From: Pohlia nutans | Lineage: Eukaryota > Streptophyta > Bryopsida > Bryales > Mniaceae | Direction of reading: 5' to 3' | DNA: 64,000 bases | NCBI GenBank assembly: GCA_022496805.1 | Contig: CM040085.1 | Location: 42,747,811-42,811,810, forward strand | Part shown: positions 1 through 12,545 of the stretch, piece after piece | Position numbering within the stretch: the first letter of the stretch is position 1 | Layout: every line of letters begins with the position of its first letter | Notes under the pieces: model-generated | What the model saw: the letters and a program-made list of their open reading frames with translations, nothing else | What the model was told of the DNA's origin: nothing | Databases searched by the model: none | Made by a program: the position numbers and the translations under genes

Positions 1-463
1 AATCAGCACACGAACTAACCACATTGTCTAGATTGTGAATAACAACTTACATGCTGAGAAAGATTACTAGTTGACAATTCACAATTAGAAATTGAGTTTC
101 AAAACTGTAAAGAATGGCTTCAGAAATGGAGAGCTTAAACCCTAAATTTACTATAAAGTAGCAACTCACCAGGTAATCACCAACTTAGGTAGGTGAACCC
201 AAAAACTAACACCTACTTAAATTCTAACATTTATACAGATATTACTCTACAGAAAGTACAGCATGTGAACATTAATTGGCCGACTGCCTATTGGTATTAG
301 GAATCCACCGATGGCACTGTAAAAAGATATCATATCAATTCTTTCTGACTCCAAATTGAAGTGCATTGGAGTCCCCTTTGATTTGTGAACTTGAAACAAG
401 CAAATCAAATGAAACTGGCCAATCCAGAAACAATTGCGCCTCTACTTAAGTCTAGAAACATAC

Positions 464-3077
464 CTGCAGAATCTTATTGAGTCCCGTCGAGAGTGCAGGT
501 TTTAAATCACCAGGGTGCAATGCTCCTTCAGTGAAGTCCTTTTTCAATTCATCAATGTCTTTGTAAATCCTGTAAGGGAGATCAGTGACCCAGATCAGTA
601 CACTTTCAAACTAACGACTCATTGTCTTCATGGAGTAAAGTAACATGCTTGAAAAGATGAGCTACCATGAGACAAAATAAAATGAAGTACGAAAGCTTGA
701 GCATCATCCTCCCCTCAGGAGGAGTGTGGCAGCAAACAAGCAGAGACAGGGCTAGAAAGAGGCTTGAAAGATCTCTTACTTGTTGCCACCGTTCTTCTCA
801 TCACGTTGAACCTCAAACTGCCCGAACCACGGCAATACAATGTACTGAACGTACTCAATGCAAGGGTTTCCTGCAACTTCCTGGGGTGGGCAGAAAGCTT
901 GCTTGATCTTCTTCTTCACTTCGGCCTGTTCAGTGATCAAAATCATAACCTTCCACTCAACAAACGCCTTATACTACCAATGTACATCCTTGCCAATTGA
1001 CAGTGATCAACAAATGCAAGCCAAATTTGATAAACAGCATAACAAACTGTAGAGCTTCTAACCTCGTCATCTTCCATGAAGATAGCCGAATTGGGATCAC
1101 TCTTCGACATCTTCTCTTGACCGGCCAATAGACCAGGAAGCATATCTACGACACGGTCAAGGCCAAAAAACCATCTATTCCATTCACTATTAACAAAAAC
1201 CAACAGTATCAACCTGCTGGCATATTCAACATTGCATTAGAATATTCAAAATCTAACCCTAAAAATCTACATAAGTATTAAGTTTGTTGTTATTTGTTCA
1301 TTTCGTCCTCTCCCACTACACTTTTAGAAGACCATTTTCAGGATATTTGGGACTAGAAGAAGCTGAGAACTCTAGAGAGAGACTAGCAAACTACTTATAA
1401 TAAACCGTTTCGGGTCAATTAGGAGACAATTTAACCCCTAAGCGTCTAAAACGCCCAATATGGCCATCTGCATCACTGAACTTTGCAACGGCGGCATTTT
1501 CTCATTTTACCTCGGTTTTCTGACTGCAATACATCATTTTAAAGCTCTTGTTCTGTACTACAAGATCAACAGTGTCGATCATGTAAAACTAAAGTCATTT
1601 TCACACAAACAGATGATTTGCAGCAGGGGGTCCACTTTTCCTACAATAAAGAATGTAACAGGAGAAGAAGCTGGAAGAGAAGTGAAAAAGAACGAATTTG
1701 AATAGAGGATACGGTGAGAGAGGATGATAGGTTTGAGTTTCCTCTTGATTTGGTCGCAGTACTCTCTCGCGAGGACATTAACCCTAACTTGGTCGTTTCC
1801 CAATTGACAGATATCCGCCTTGAGGAAGAAGATATCGGCGCATTGCATGCAAGGGTAAAAAATTTGCCCTGCGGACATTTCGTCGCCTTCTTTCCTGCCC
1901 ATGATAGTGCAACAGCGCGTGATTCTATTGAGCGTGTTGCGCCTGGCGATGTCCATGACCAGAGGCCAGTACTCCGCGGCGCGGCCGTTGATCTCCTCCG
2001 AGCTCCACAAAAACTCCACCTGCGCAGTGAAAATATTTTGGGCCAATTTTCGTCAAATTGCTACATAAAATTGATACAAAGGATTTTTGAAAAAAGAAGA
2101 AGGAATAATAGCCAGATTTCCTACGATGTGTAGCCTCTTTAAACCCAGGTATCACCCAGGTATTGCCTAAGTAGCACCTAGGTAGCACATGTGTATTACC
2201 CTGATATCACCTATATACTAATAGGAAATGAACATCCAAGGAGCTTGGATTGCTCTTCAAGCCATGGAAAAGTAGCAAACTGTCTGCTGACCAAAAAAAA
2301 ATCACTGACCGTGATCCGTTGTCCATCAGGAAACCAATCCAGACTAATAGGTGGATGGCAATGGAGCGTGTCTCGCCAAAACCATTCCCTCAAAATCAAT
2401 GAGTTTAGGTTTTAGCGTGATACTGTGATGGATTCAAGATGAAATTCAAGTAACAATCCAGTTGCATCACATTGCTGAAAACCTAAACCCTAGAAACAAG
2501 CAGATTGAGGCTTTGACAAACGTCCAAGGAGCCTGGATTACTCTTCAAAGTAGCAAAAATGCTAAACTGTTTCCTGCTCAAAAAAATAAAATTCACTGAC
2601 CTGCGCCAGATCCATGCCGGCCGCCTTCCACACCTCGATCATGTAACGACCCACGGTCTGGATCTTCTTCAAATCCCCGCCCATCTTGTTGTTCAGCTGC
2701 GCGAACCAGTCCGCGATCCAGAACTTGAAGATGCACCCGGCCTTCGTCAGCTTGTTCACGTTGAGCACCTTCATCACGCCCTGCGCGATGTGCATCCGCC
2801 CTGAGGGTTCGAACCCGTCGTAGCACACCGGGTGGGGCTTCTTCTTCAGCAGGTTCCGAAGCTCCGCGAAGTCGTTCTCCTCCGGGATGCACTTGTTGTG
2901 CTCGCCCACGCTCAACACCGACCGCAGCTTCTCCTCGAACAGCTTCTCCTCCTCCGTCATCTCCTTGGTTTCAGCCTGGCTGCTCTCGGCCAATTTCGGT
3001 TCCTCCAAGTGCAGGCTCTCCGCCATTGCGACCTCGACGGCGAGCGTCGCCATAGCCAAATACTCCCGAGGTTTCAA
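464..3077 (-). CDS. cytosolic tyrosyl-tRNA synthetase, 3' end outside window
   Basis: Class I aminoacyl-tRNA synthetase that charges tRNA-Tyr in the cytosol. Five coding exons join in frame: 3077-2601, 2019-1713, 1145-1063, 925-780 and 569-464, all GT-AG, giving 373 residues. The last exon, which should begin with a PVRDHF-like segment, lies left of position 1. Visible signatures are the HIGH-type loop GRMHIAQG (about residues 93-100), FKFWIADWFA, the tyrosine/ATP pocket YPCMQCADIFFLKADICQLG, and KMSKS (about 273-277) inside GLLAGQEKMSKSDPNSAIF. The first ATG at 3077 gives a 20-40 residue charged N-terminal extension. ATGs at 3053 and 3026 are alternative starts. Exon 1 is GC-rich while introns are AT-rich. 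Introns 1 and 2 contain repeats (about 2040-2310 and about 1431-1645). The family identity is very clear; only the start codon is uncertain. Confidence 0.95.
1431..1645 (+). repeat. TTAA-CCCC-ended repeat fragment in synthetase intron 2
   Basis: Begins TTAACCCCTAAGCGTCTAAA and matches 31245-31309 plus 31470-31615 almost base for base, ending near TTTTCCTACA. Only one CCCCTAA end is seen, so this is a truncated or one-ended member of the TTAA family. Confidence 0.6.
2040..2310. repeat. dispersed repeat shared with a BAHD intron
   Basis: This stretch in intron 1 of the tyrosyl-tRNA synthetase gene reappears inverted at about 9225-9475 inside the BAHD gene. Shared pieces include the run of AGGTATCACC/AGGTAGCAC-like short repeats and the segment around ATCCTTTGTATCAATT. 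A partial third copy (the AAGGAGCCTGGATTACTCTT segment) lies at about 2525-2580. Confidence 0.65.
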
Positions 3078-3239
3078 TGCAAAACTGCAGCACGCAGACA
3101 GAAAATGAACAAATTAGGGTTTTAGAGCGCCCCACTAAACCCTTTGCAACGAGCTCAAGAGGGGCAGGCGGTTGAGCTGGCAGTGGGCAGCCGTGACCCC
3201 CAAGATGTTTCATTGAATGCTTCAGCATTTCCTTACGCA

Positions 3240-3252
3240 ATTTTTATTTTTA

Positions 3253-3283
<31 letters not shown>

Positions 3284-3284
3284 T
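3240..3284. repeat. TTTTTA microsatellite
   Basis: About seven copies of TTTTTA just upstream of the synthetase 5' end. Confidence 0.9.
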
Positions 3285-3397
3285 TCCTCACACTGAATTA
3301 AAATTCTATATAAGGTCCAGGGTTTTAAAAGGAATAAATTCTTACATTTTCTACATATGAGAAAAAATTAGTATTTTTTCAACTAAGTTTATCCCAA

Positions 3398-3500
3398 ATA
3401 GATAGAAACTCCGGTCTCTTTTGAGGTTGGCGTGAATAAAGTGTCTGTTCGTAATGACAATGACCCAGTACCCACTGAACAAAGGGCCATTGGAATTAAG
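3398..3500. repeat. dispersed repeat R, copy 1
   Basis: Contains ATAGATAGAAACTCCGGTC followed by GAATAAAGTGTCTGTTC. The same sequence occurs at about 15985-16100 (inverted), 27243-27345 (inverted) and 32262-32430. In the last copy it sits inside an element with GGTCATATTCG ends. The following stretch to 4160 is AT-rich. It holds a single TTAACCCCTAAATG end at 3706 with no visible partner, and I see no gene in it. Confidence 0.7.
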
Positions 3501-4160
3501 TTTATCCCACATATCACATGTGCTTAGATTAAGTTCATCTACCTTAGTTTCTACACAAGATGCTTTGTTACCATAATTTTTGTTTGTTGGACATGTTTAG
3601 GTTAAAAAGTATTACATTAAAAATCAGAACTAAATTTTAGATTTACAAATGGTCAGAGTTTGCAAAGTCAACAAATTTTTTCACCTAAAAACACTCATAT
3701 CTTGCTTAACCCCTAAATGCCTACAAGTTTTGGGCAATACCTAAATGTGTTATAGAACGAGGTTTCAAAAACTTTTTTGAGCTTCTATTCTAAAGAGCAT
3801 AAATAAGACATCCTTGTTAGAAGACATCTATATGGTTGAATTTAAAATAAAATGCCTAGATATTTTCAAATGAATTTACAAGAATTTTTTTTGAAAATTC
3901 ACTAAAATTACAATTTTAATACTCTCTTTTTATAATTCATTGTGATTGGTTGAAATCAATATGCTTCAATAGTAATAAAATACTTTGGATTTTATTTATT
4001 TTTGTCAAAATGGAAGCTCGCACATACCAAGTAAAATCGATTTTGACTTGTTTCTTAATTTTACTTCACTTACATAAAGGTAACTACCTGAAAGATAATG
4101 CAAAAAGAAACACACTATAAAATCCCTTTCATCCATGAGGAAAGTAGCAACGATTTTGTA

Positions 4161-5151
4161 CAGTGGGGTGACACCGAAATTGTCACCTTTTGCAATTTCA
4201 GGGATAGTGCCCACACTGCTGCCAACTTTGACACCCTCCCGAGCGCTGGAAATTTGTTATTTATACATGAAATTTTAGGCACAAAATCATTGTTATGTTG
4301 AAAACATGTGTACCAAATTTCAAAGCTAGAAGATTGATAAAAAAAAAAGATATTCAAGATTTACTAACAAGGGGTAGCTGTAAGAAATGTTTCACAGCTA
4401 CCAACTTTGACACCCTCCCAAGGATTGAAGAATTTTCTTTTTCACATGGAATTTCTGGAGTAAGAACATCTTTATGTTTTTTACACATGTGAAAAAATTC
4501 AAGTCCAAAAGACCCACAAAAAAAATGATATTCCAAATCTACCAATAGGTGTAGTTGTGAGAAACAAAAAAGAAAATCGTCTCACAACTTTGACAGCCTC
4601 CCTAGAGTTGAGTATTTGTTATTTCAACATGAAAGTTTTTGCACGTGTTATCAACTAAAAAGTGATTTTGTGCCAAAAATTCCATATTAAAATAACAAAT
4701 TCCCAACCCTAGAGAGGCAGTCAAAGTTGTGAGACAATTTTCCTCTTGTTTCTCACAACTACACCTGTTGGTAGATTTGGAATATCATTTTTTTTGTGGG
4801 TCTTTTGGACTTGAATTTTTTCACATGTGTAAAAAACATAAAGATGTTCCTATTCCAAAAATTCCATGTGAAAAAAAAAATTCTTCAATCCTTGGGAGGG
4901 TGTCAAAGTTGGCAGCTGTGAAACATTTCTTACAGCTACCCCTTGTTAGTAAATCTTGAATATCTTTTTTTTTATCAATCTTCTAGCTTTGAAATTTGGT
5001 ACACATGTTGTCAACATAACAATGATTTTGTGTCTAAAATTTCATGTATAAATAACAAATTTCCAGCGCTCAAGAGGGTGTCAAAGTTGACAGCAGTGTG
5101 GGCACTATCCCTAAAATTGCACAAGGTGACAATTTCGGTGTCACCCCACTG
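4161..5151. mobile_element. 991-bp fold-back element with CAGTGGGG ends and TA flanks
   Basis: The two halves (about 4161-4655 and 4657-5151) are reverse complements with few mismatches. Ends are CAGTGGGGTGACACC and its complement, flanked by TA at 4159-4160 and 5152-5153, as expected for a Tc1/mariner-type insertion. Each arm also holds about three diverged direct repeats of about 170 bp, each starting with a TTTGACA(C/G)CCTCC motif. Open frames here (for example 4354-4545 on minus and 4729-4959 on plus) are mirror images of each other and look incidental. No transposase is visible, so it is non-autonomous. Confidence 0.75.
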
Positions 5152-5622
5152 TACAACATCCAAAATTTGGATAGTTAGGCAGTTAACGGTTAATCTTTCA
5201 ATTGCATATTTTAAGAAATTAAAAATAGATGAATTAAATATAAAAGATTTATCTTTTATCTCAACATGTTATTTGATTTTTTTTAATACTTTTTAATTTC
5301 TAAAAACTCTTTGGTATAAATCCACATCTTGTTTTAACTCCTAAGGAACTAAGACCTTTGTAGAAAAGTCAAACTATACTCTTATGCACAATTTACCCTT
5401 CAAGATTTATCAAAGTATATATTGTAATATTTTTCATGTATGAAACTATGTGTTTAATATTAGTTATGAAGTTTTCATATTAATTACATAAAATTACAAA
5501 AAATGCTTCAAAAAATAAAATTATTTTAAAACATATGCAAGTTACAATGGAGAATCACATGATAAACCATTTAGAAAAAGGTGAACATTTTTTGTAGTGT
5601 ATTTCAAACATGAGCAACAAGT

Positions 5623-5731
5623 ATGTGATTTTTATTTGAGATTTAGTAACTTGTGACTAATGTCACTAACCTTCTTGAAGGGGGTTACTCACATTAGTCA
5701 CAACTTACTAAATATCTCATAAAAATCACAT
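5623..5731. mobile_element. short palindromic MITE, copy 1
   Basis: ATGTGATTTTTATTTGAG is matched by its near complement at the right end, and the interior TGTGACTAATGT is also mirrored. A diverged second copy lies at 5973-6081. Confidence 0.7.
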
Positions 5732-5972
5732 GGTGGCTCAGAAAATCATCCCAAAAGATCTTAAAATCATGAAAATGATAAATGAACACATAAACATTGA
5801 AAATTGAACATTATTAAGTCGATTGATTTAAATTTTTTGGTTGGAGGCTGAAACAATTCAAAAATGGTAAAAACCTATGGACGTATGTAATGCTTACAGA
5901 AAATTATGACTAACATGGTGTATCATACAGTGTACAAGTCATGTATTTTTTTTGAAAATATTAGGCCACCAT

Positions 5973-6081
5973 ATGTGATTTTTATTTGAGATTTAATAAG
6001 TTGTGACTGATGTGACAAATCTCCTCCAAGGAAGTAAGTCACATTAGTCAGAGCTTACTAAATCTTTCAGAAAAATCAAAT
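5973..6081. mobile_element. short palindromic MITE, copy 2
   Basis: Same length and ends as 5623-5731, with substitutions throughout. From here to 7170 the DNA is AT-rich without a convincing gene. A fragment at about 6650-6715 matches, inverted, the TTAA element that starts at 63836. Confidence 0.65.
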
Positions 6082-7172
6082 GGTAAAAGTAAAAAACTTT
6101 AAAAGTAAAAATTTGTGTTGAGGTTCTTCTGACAAAGTAACCTCAACATTTAGTATTAATTTTAATTTGAAAGTTATTTCAATTGAAAGATAATTCTTTT
6201 GTACGTTACAACTTTTGTGTTAATACTTTTAGATTTTATTTACACACGATCGTTGTACAATACTCTCAACAAAAATCAATTGAATATGTTATTTTAAAAT
6301 TATGAATCCTTGGTCATTTAAGGATTAAGGGCCTCATTTTTTTATCATATTTTGAACCAATTCCGTTGATATTAATTTTGATGTCGTTTGAATTATATTT
6401 TGTACAATATAATTAATTGAATATGTTATTTTAAAACTATGAATCCTTGGTACTTTATCTCCAAAATTGCATAACTGCAAAAATGCAATATAAAATGTAC
6501 CTAGGAGTGATATTTTGAACTTGATGTACAAGTAAAAGTTGTTCATTATGAATCTTAGATTCTATCCATACACTAGACACAATTTGAGATTCTTGTCTCG
6601 CTTTTTTAGTAGCTTTTGAAAGCACCAATTTTTATTTATTTTAGGAAATCTACTTTTTTTTCCATTATTCTTTCATAACTAAGCCCATGGGGCTTAGTTG
6701 TCCCTTTAAGGGGTAAAAGTTAATCACAAGGTCTTGTCACCTCGGGATCAAAGTATTTTATTGGTGACCAGTGTCAGTATAGAGGGTTCAAAAACTCCCA
6801 AAAGAAATTTTTGCACTCGCTATTCTCATAGCAGTTAAACTCTCAATTTTTAATGTACAGTCCTGTGGGTTGGATTTGGAAACAAAGATAGTATATAATC
6901 ACGAGGCTGTGTCCCAATCTTCTTAGTGTTTGTTGTAAATATTTAAATAATTTTAAAAATTAAATTTCTAGTGTTCGAGTAATTAAATGTATAGATAATA
7001 TATACTACTAGGAGTATAACATAATATATGTTCTATTAATTAAGATAGCACATTACTTGCAAAATAAAAAAATTCTTATCTTAGTTAGCATTGTATGAAA
7101 AGGACGATGTACTTTGAATCATTCTTAAGTGTGCACTGTGAAAAGAATGTTCAATAGGATGTGGACTCTCAA

Positions 7173-7351
7173 CACTACAAGTAGAGGCGTCGTTTCTCAC
7201 TCTGGAGGATCCTATTCATTGTTGCTTTTCACTGTACACGCTTGTCCTACGTGACGAATCGCACTCACCAAGTCCAATCAAAAAGTTGGTGAGTGCGAAG
7301 TGGCGTCGTTTGACTCACAGGAGTGAAAAGCGACGCCTTCTCCTTGTAGTG
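7173..7351. mobile_element. CACTA-ended MITE, TSD CAA
   Basis: Begins CACTACAAGTAGAGGCGTCG, ends CTCCTTGTAGTG, and is flanked by CAA at 7170-7172 and 7352-7354. The subterminal GTGAAAAGCGAC motif is shared with 12710, 16844 and 17055. Confidence 0.85.
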
Positions 7352-7685
7352 CAACTGAGAGTGGAAATCGTGGGGTAGCCTCTTCCAACAAACAACAAAA
7401 CCTCACGGTTGAAATCGTCCTATTGAACACTCTTTGAGAGTCCGCATCCTTGAGTGTACCATTTTCATTCATATGACATAACATGAAAATTTGAGAGTCC
7501 ACGTCCCAGTGTACATGTGAATGAAAATGGTACACAAAAGGTACCATTTTTTTATTCATATGACATGACAACATGAAATTTTATTCCACATCAACACATG
7601 CACAGAAATACTAAACTGAGGATTCTAGCTAGCTACAAATGGTGATCAATGTGCTAATAAGATGAATGTGGTGCCATCAAATGAT

Positions 7686-10600
7686 TCAGACTCTGGCGTA
7701 TTCCTGAAACTTGGCCATCACGTCTGGTTGCAAAGCGACGACGACGTAGAGCCCGCCATCTTGCTTGGGCGTGGGAAGGAACACCACAAACTCCACCATG
7801 GGGCTCACAGCAGGCCCTGCAAACACCGGCTTGCCCCACCCAAAGTCGATGGAAGAGAGGGGCATTTTCTGCCACGAGCTGATGAAGATGCCACTCGGCA
7901 CCGCTGGAAGTCCCCGGTACACCTCCCACCAGTCGATCCCAGACCTATATAGTAAGTTACCACCAGAAAATCCACAACAACAACAATCAATTCACCAATT
8001 CTATACTGCCAACAACATACACAAGCGCTTACAACTCACACAGTTTTAATGACCTTAACATGGAATGCATTCATCTATTATATTAAGTACATAGTGTCAC
8101 AATACCATGTCACTACCCTGATTGATATCCGTCACAATACCATGTCTCAAAATCATCCACATTTTACATCCATATCTTTCATCCAAACTTTCATCATATT
8201 CTCAAATCATACTCCATAGTTCCCATGATGTTCCCCAAAGGTTCGCATCACATTCCCTAGCGTTCCTGTCATGTTCCCACTATGTTTCCTAATGTTCCCA
8301 CGTTCTTTTATGTTCCTAAAGTTCCCATGTTCCTTTTATGTTCCCAATTGATTCCCACGTTCCCAATGCAATGTTGGTGGATTGCAACAGGGTGTTTGCT
8401 AGTTGGTTTAATCTGCTTAGAATCAATGAACAATGAGCCACGCCAAAGAAGCTAGATTTACAATCTTGAGTTCATGTTATGTTTGCAAAAGAAAGGTGAG
8501 ATTCATATTAGAATTTTATATTTCTACTTTCATCTGGTCCTCATTTGCTTCGAAAGTGAACCAGTTCTGTTTTGTGCTACAGTGGAAAGGATGCAAGCTA
8601 TTTACGACTCAGATAGAGTGTTGTTCGAAGTGTTGAAATAGGAGGGGAATTATAACTAAGGCAAAACTACTGAAGAAGAAGAGGAGGAAGAAGAAGAAGA
8701 AGAGTGGTTGTGTGTTTTTCTTAGTACCGAATGTAGTCATTGGTGACTCTTTCGTTGGCCTGCTGGATCTGCTGCACACAGAACGACAGAGGTCCAGTGC
8801 GAATCTCCTCACAAGTGGCGCGAGCACACGCCGAGTAAATGGCGTTCCCCACGAAGCCTTTGGGAAGCGGAGGGTCCAGGCGATCCCGAATGTCCACCGC
8901 GTACTGGAGCTGCGCCAGCTGCGTGGGCTCCGCATCGATGGCCTTGGTGCGAGCCTGCCACACATGGCCTGACAGAGCCTCGAACGTGCTCACTTTCGTC
9001 ACCGCTCCCCCTTCCAACGCTCTCCTCTTCAGTGTGGCCAAATCCTCCGCACTGAAATGAACGATCTGTCCATCCATCCACGTAACTCCATAAATCATAT
9101 ATATTCGTTGTGTTTTCGCTACTCCCTCAAACATGTACCGTAAAGGAGATACCAGTGGTCAAACATTTCTATATGGATAACTCTCAATTTTTCAGGTACA
9201 CTGAACCTGTGATACTTTTTTGTCAGGAGACAGTTTAGCATATTTGCTCCTTTTCCATTTTCCATGGTTTGAAGGGCAATCCAGGCTCCTTGCATGCTCT
9301 TTTCATATTAACATATATGTAGGTAATATCAGGGTAATACACGTGCTACCTAGATGCTACTAGGCAATACCTGGGTGATACCTAGGTTACACATTTGGCT
9401 ATCATTCCTTTTTTCTCTTTTCAAAAATCCTTTGTATCAATTAGCCAGCCCAAATTTTATGTAGCAATTTGGCTAAAATCACTGCACTGAACTTGTAAAA
9501 CGCTAACAGAGTGTACGTTCACAGACAATGAGAATGGTTTACACATCGATCGATATTCTGAAAGTAAACTGACCTTGGTGACGTGTTTGGCAGAGGCAGC
9601 GATCCCCACGAACTCAGACTTGGCGGCGTCGGTGGTAGTGAAAGCGGTGCTCTCAGCTGCAGAGGAGTTGGCAGGGAGCTCTGAATCCAGTTTGAGGTAC
9701 AGTTCCGGGTGATCAAACATGGGAGTGGGTGGATCCCGGGCTTTGAACATCACGCGATCAGGCTTGGGCGGAAACATCAATGGCCCGCCCTGCGCCAGTG
9801 ACATGAGGTTGAACAGAAACTCCACCATGCCGTGCCCGTCCCATACTTGGTGGTTCGTTCCGAACCCGATCACATGCCCGCCACATTTCAGCGTCGTCAC
9901 CTACTCCGCAAATTTAAGAAAATTGCCGAAGACAATTAGCAGAAAATATATCAACATGGATCTAGAATATATATATCTGGAGCCTAGTCAACATGTACGT
10001 TGAGACAAGCTAGCATGCATGTGCTGGTTGGTTTCTAATTATAATCTCACTTAATCTCAATCCTCACAATCCCATCTTACTTGATAGGTAGTGGAAATTG
10101 CACAGTTAGTATGGCTATGAAATTGTAAACTGAAGCCACCGCGCAGGAAGGAATCATGAGATACAGCCAAGCTCTTCTTCTCAAACTGCTGATTGCCAGC
10201 TCTACATTAACCAACCTCAAGTCTGAGAAATATGATGACTTAGGGAGACCTTCACGTTAGCAGACATGACGTACCTCATTGGTTTGGTTTGATCAGGGTG
10301 TAAAAACGAAGGACCATCATAATGCTAAAGAAGCACGAGATTATAAGATACAACCATGCTCTCCATATCCAATGTTTGGTTGTTATTTTTACAAATTAAG
10401 ATGGGTTGTGTGAGTGGGTCTCAAAACGAGTCATCGCGGTGATGCATCAGAAAATGTGCAAGATCTTAGAAGTGGAAGAACATTATCAGACATAATATCA
10501 GGTTCTACATGTGCACTTTTTGGTTGATCTACGGGGTAAAAACGGTAATAATCCACTTAGACTGTCATACAACGCAATGAGTCATTGACATGGTTGCGTT

Positions 10601-11366
10601 GAACACCAGACTTGGCATTACGATTTGCAGGAACAGGAAAATGTGAGGTGATGGGGCCCGACCTGAATCATCAGCAAGGGGATGTCAGCGATGGTGATGG
10701 CGTTGTGGGCCTGCGGGACAAACTTGCGGAACAGGGGGTTGGGTTGCGCGACGTCGCCGAGCTCCGCCAGGCTGAGCTCACATTCCGCCGTGGCGAATTG
10801 CGCGCCGGCGTAGTTGCGGTCGATCTCCATGCGCATCAGCTGCTCGTTCAGCCTCACCCGCCCTGCCAAGAAGTCGTAGTGCACCAGCATCTGCGCCAGC
10901 GCCGCCTTCAGCGTCTCCGCCACTGTGTCGCTTGGCTTCTCCGGGTTCGCCGCGTAGAAGTACAACGTCTCCACCGTAAACGCCAGCATCTGCACATCGA
11001 AAACGCCAGTCCATTCACTTCAACGATTGAGCTTCATGCACTACTAGAAATCTTGTCAAATCTGAGCTGTCTTTACCGACTAAATGTCCGAACGTTCGGT
11101 CTGACTTGTCACAATTTCAGTGATTTTGAGTCACTATAGACAAGTCACAAAGGACATTTAGTCAATAATGACAAGTCAGATGTGACAAGATTTCTACTAG
11201 TGATGATGTAATAACACCGAAGCTCAGTCAGGAAACAGACCTGATCGATGTTGGTGAGGAAGAAGGGGCTGGTATCAGCTTCGCAGCTGAAATCCGCAGG
11301 CTTCACGTACACGGGATCGTCCAGCTTCACGTTGAGCTCTGTCAAGGGCGCCATCGTCGAAGCCAT
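7686..11366 (-). CDS. BAHD-family acyl-CoA-dependent acyltransferase
   Basis: Transfers an acyl group from acyl-CoA to an alcohol or amine in specialised or cell-wall metabolism, as HCT- and hydroxy-fatty-acid feruloyltransferase-type enzymes do. Five exons, 11366-11241, 10989-10663, 9900-9574, 9065-8728 and 7944-7686, join in frame at GT-AG sites to give 458 residues, the usual family length. The catalytic HxxxD motif is NHQVWDG at about residue 165, and the structural DFGWG motif is in SSIDFGWGKP in the last exon. LTNIDQ near residue 40 and DWWEVYRG also fit. Reading past the exon 4 donor hits TAA almost at once, which supports the splice. Intron 1 carries a CACTA MITE, intron 3 a repeat shared with the synthetase intron, and intron 4 a TGTTCCC-rich minisatellite. 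The substrate cannot be told from sequence. Confidence 0.93.
8215..8370. repeat. TGTTCCC-rich degenerate minisatellite
   Basis: About ten irregular copies of a 10-16 bp unit around TGTTCCCA within BAHD intron 4. Confidence 0.7.
9225..9475. repeat. dispersed repeat shared with synthetase intron 1
   Basis: Inverted copy of about 2040-2310, lying in BAHD intron 3. It includes the short GGTAATATCAGGGTAATAC / GCAATACCTGGGTGATACC repeats. Confidence 0.65.
11039..11202. mobile_element. CACTA-ended MITE in BAHD intron 1, TSD ATG
   Basis: CACTACTAGAAATCTTGTC at the left and its complement at the right, with ATG at 11036-11038 and 11203-11205. Nearest relative is 32539-32699. Confidence 0.85.
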
Positions 11367-11896
11367 TGCCCTAGAGCTTAATTCCCTGCAACAGATTGAT
11401 CATGTTGTCAGCTTAATATCTTCCCGCTGTCTCTAGCCTACGGGAGAGATGTACACCATGTAAGACTTGACTTTTCGCTTACTGAAACGATCTTTGCAAG
11501 CACAGATACGAAATCATGACACGCCATAGCCATGTGGACCAGTTGTGTGATCACCACTTCTATGTCGTTAATTTTTCTACAGTGCCACTTGAACCTAGAC
11601 ATCGCATGGCTACAGCTGAACCCTCACGTCGTGCAAGTTCATGGAACACAAAAACCCCAACCTGCTGGCTTTCCAGGAATCGAGATTCCTTCTCTAATCA
11701 ACAATGCGGCTGTATGCCCAAGCAATCTTCTGGAGCTCAAGGAACCAAGACACCACACCGAAAGCTAGCTAGCTTCTTGTCTATTGCAGCAATAGAAACC
11801 TCATATATATAGAGGAGCAGAAAATGGTAAGCAGCACTAGAAGATTTAGACGGAGTTACACATAGTTAACGCCTCATGCCTTAGCCTCCCTTTTAA

Positions 11897-12095
11897 CCCC
11901 GTAGTACTGGGTTTCAAATTTTATACAAAATTATTGGTGATAGCAATCATAGATCTAACCGTATGGATAGAATCTAAAATTCATAATGTACAACTTTTAT
12001 TCATATATCAAGTTCAAAATATCTCTCTAGGTTACATTTTATAATGTATCTTTGCAAGACTGCTGAATTTGGAAAAGGCTCTAGGCATTTAGGGG
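11897..12095. mobile_element. short TTAA-flanked element
   Basis: TTAA at 11893-11896 and 12096-12099 bound a segment starting CCCC and ending CATTTAGGGG. Its interior matches the right third of the 570-bp elements at 54474 and 63155, so it is probably an internally deleted member. Confidence 0.6.
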
Positions 12096-12545
12096 TTAAT
12101 TCAGGATTTTTTTTTTAATGAAGACATTAGCTCCAAAAATGGTCTCCTTGCCTGGGCTAAATTACATTAGCCATGATTAAAGTTTGAGGGATTAGCCGCC
12201 ATTAGCTCATTAGCCCCGGGGGGGCGGGGCTAACACTCCAAAATCTTCATGAGCAAGTCATTTTAACAAGTTCAATCGATCTTACGAGCTCGACCTCGTG
12301 CTGCCAAGACCACTCTCGATCAGTAACAAAACAATGGTGAACTCAGACAGCGTGAAATTATTTGAAGCTCATTGTAAGGATATATTAAAGGAAGGAGAGC
12401 TTCCGATCATGAATCTGATCAGGTCGGTAGCATTTAAAGTTGACCAGAACACTCGATCTTGAAGCAACAAACTATTTGGTGAACTCAGACAACGTGAAAT
12501 TATTTGAAGCTCATTGTAAGGATATATTAAAGGAAGGAGAACTTC

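Noticed and set aside
4005..5296. Several open frames with similar peptides on both strands (such as the LEYHFFCGSF and LEYLFFYQSS types)
   Set aside because: They are mirror products of the fold-back element's inverted arms and internal repeats, with no known domain.
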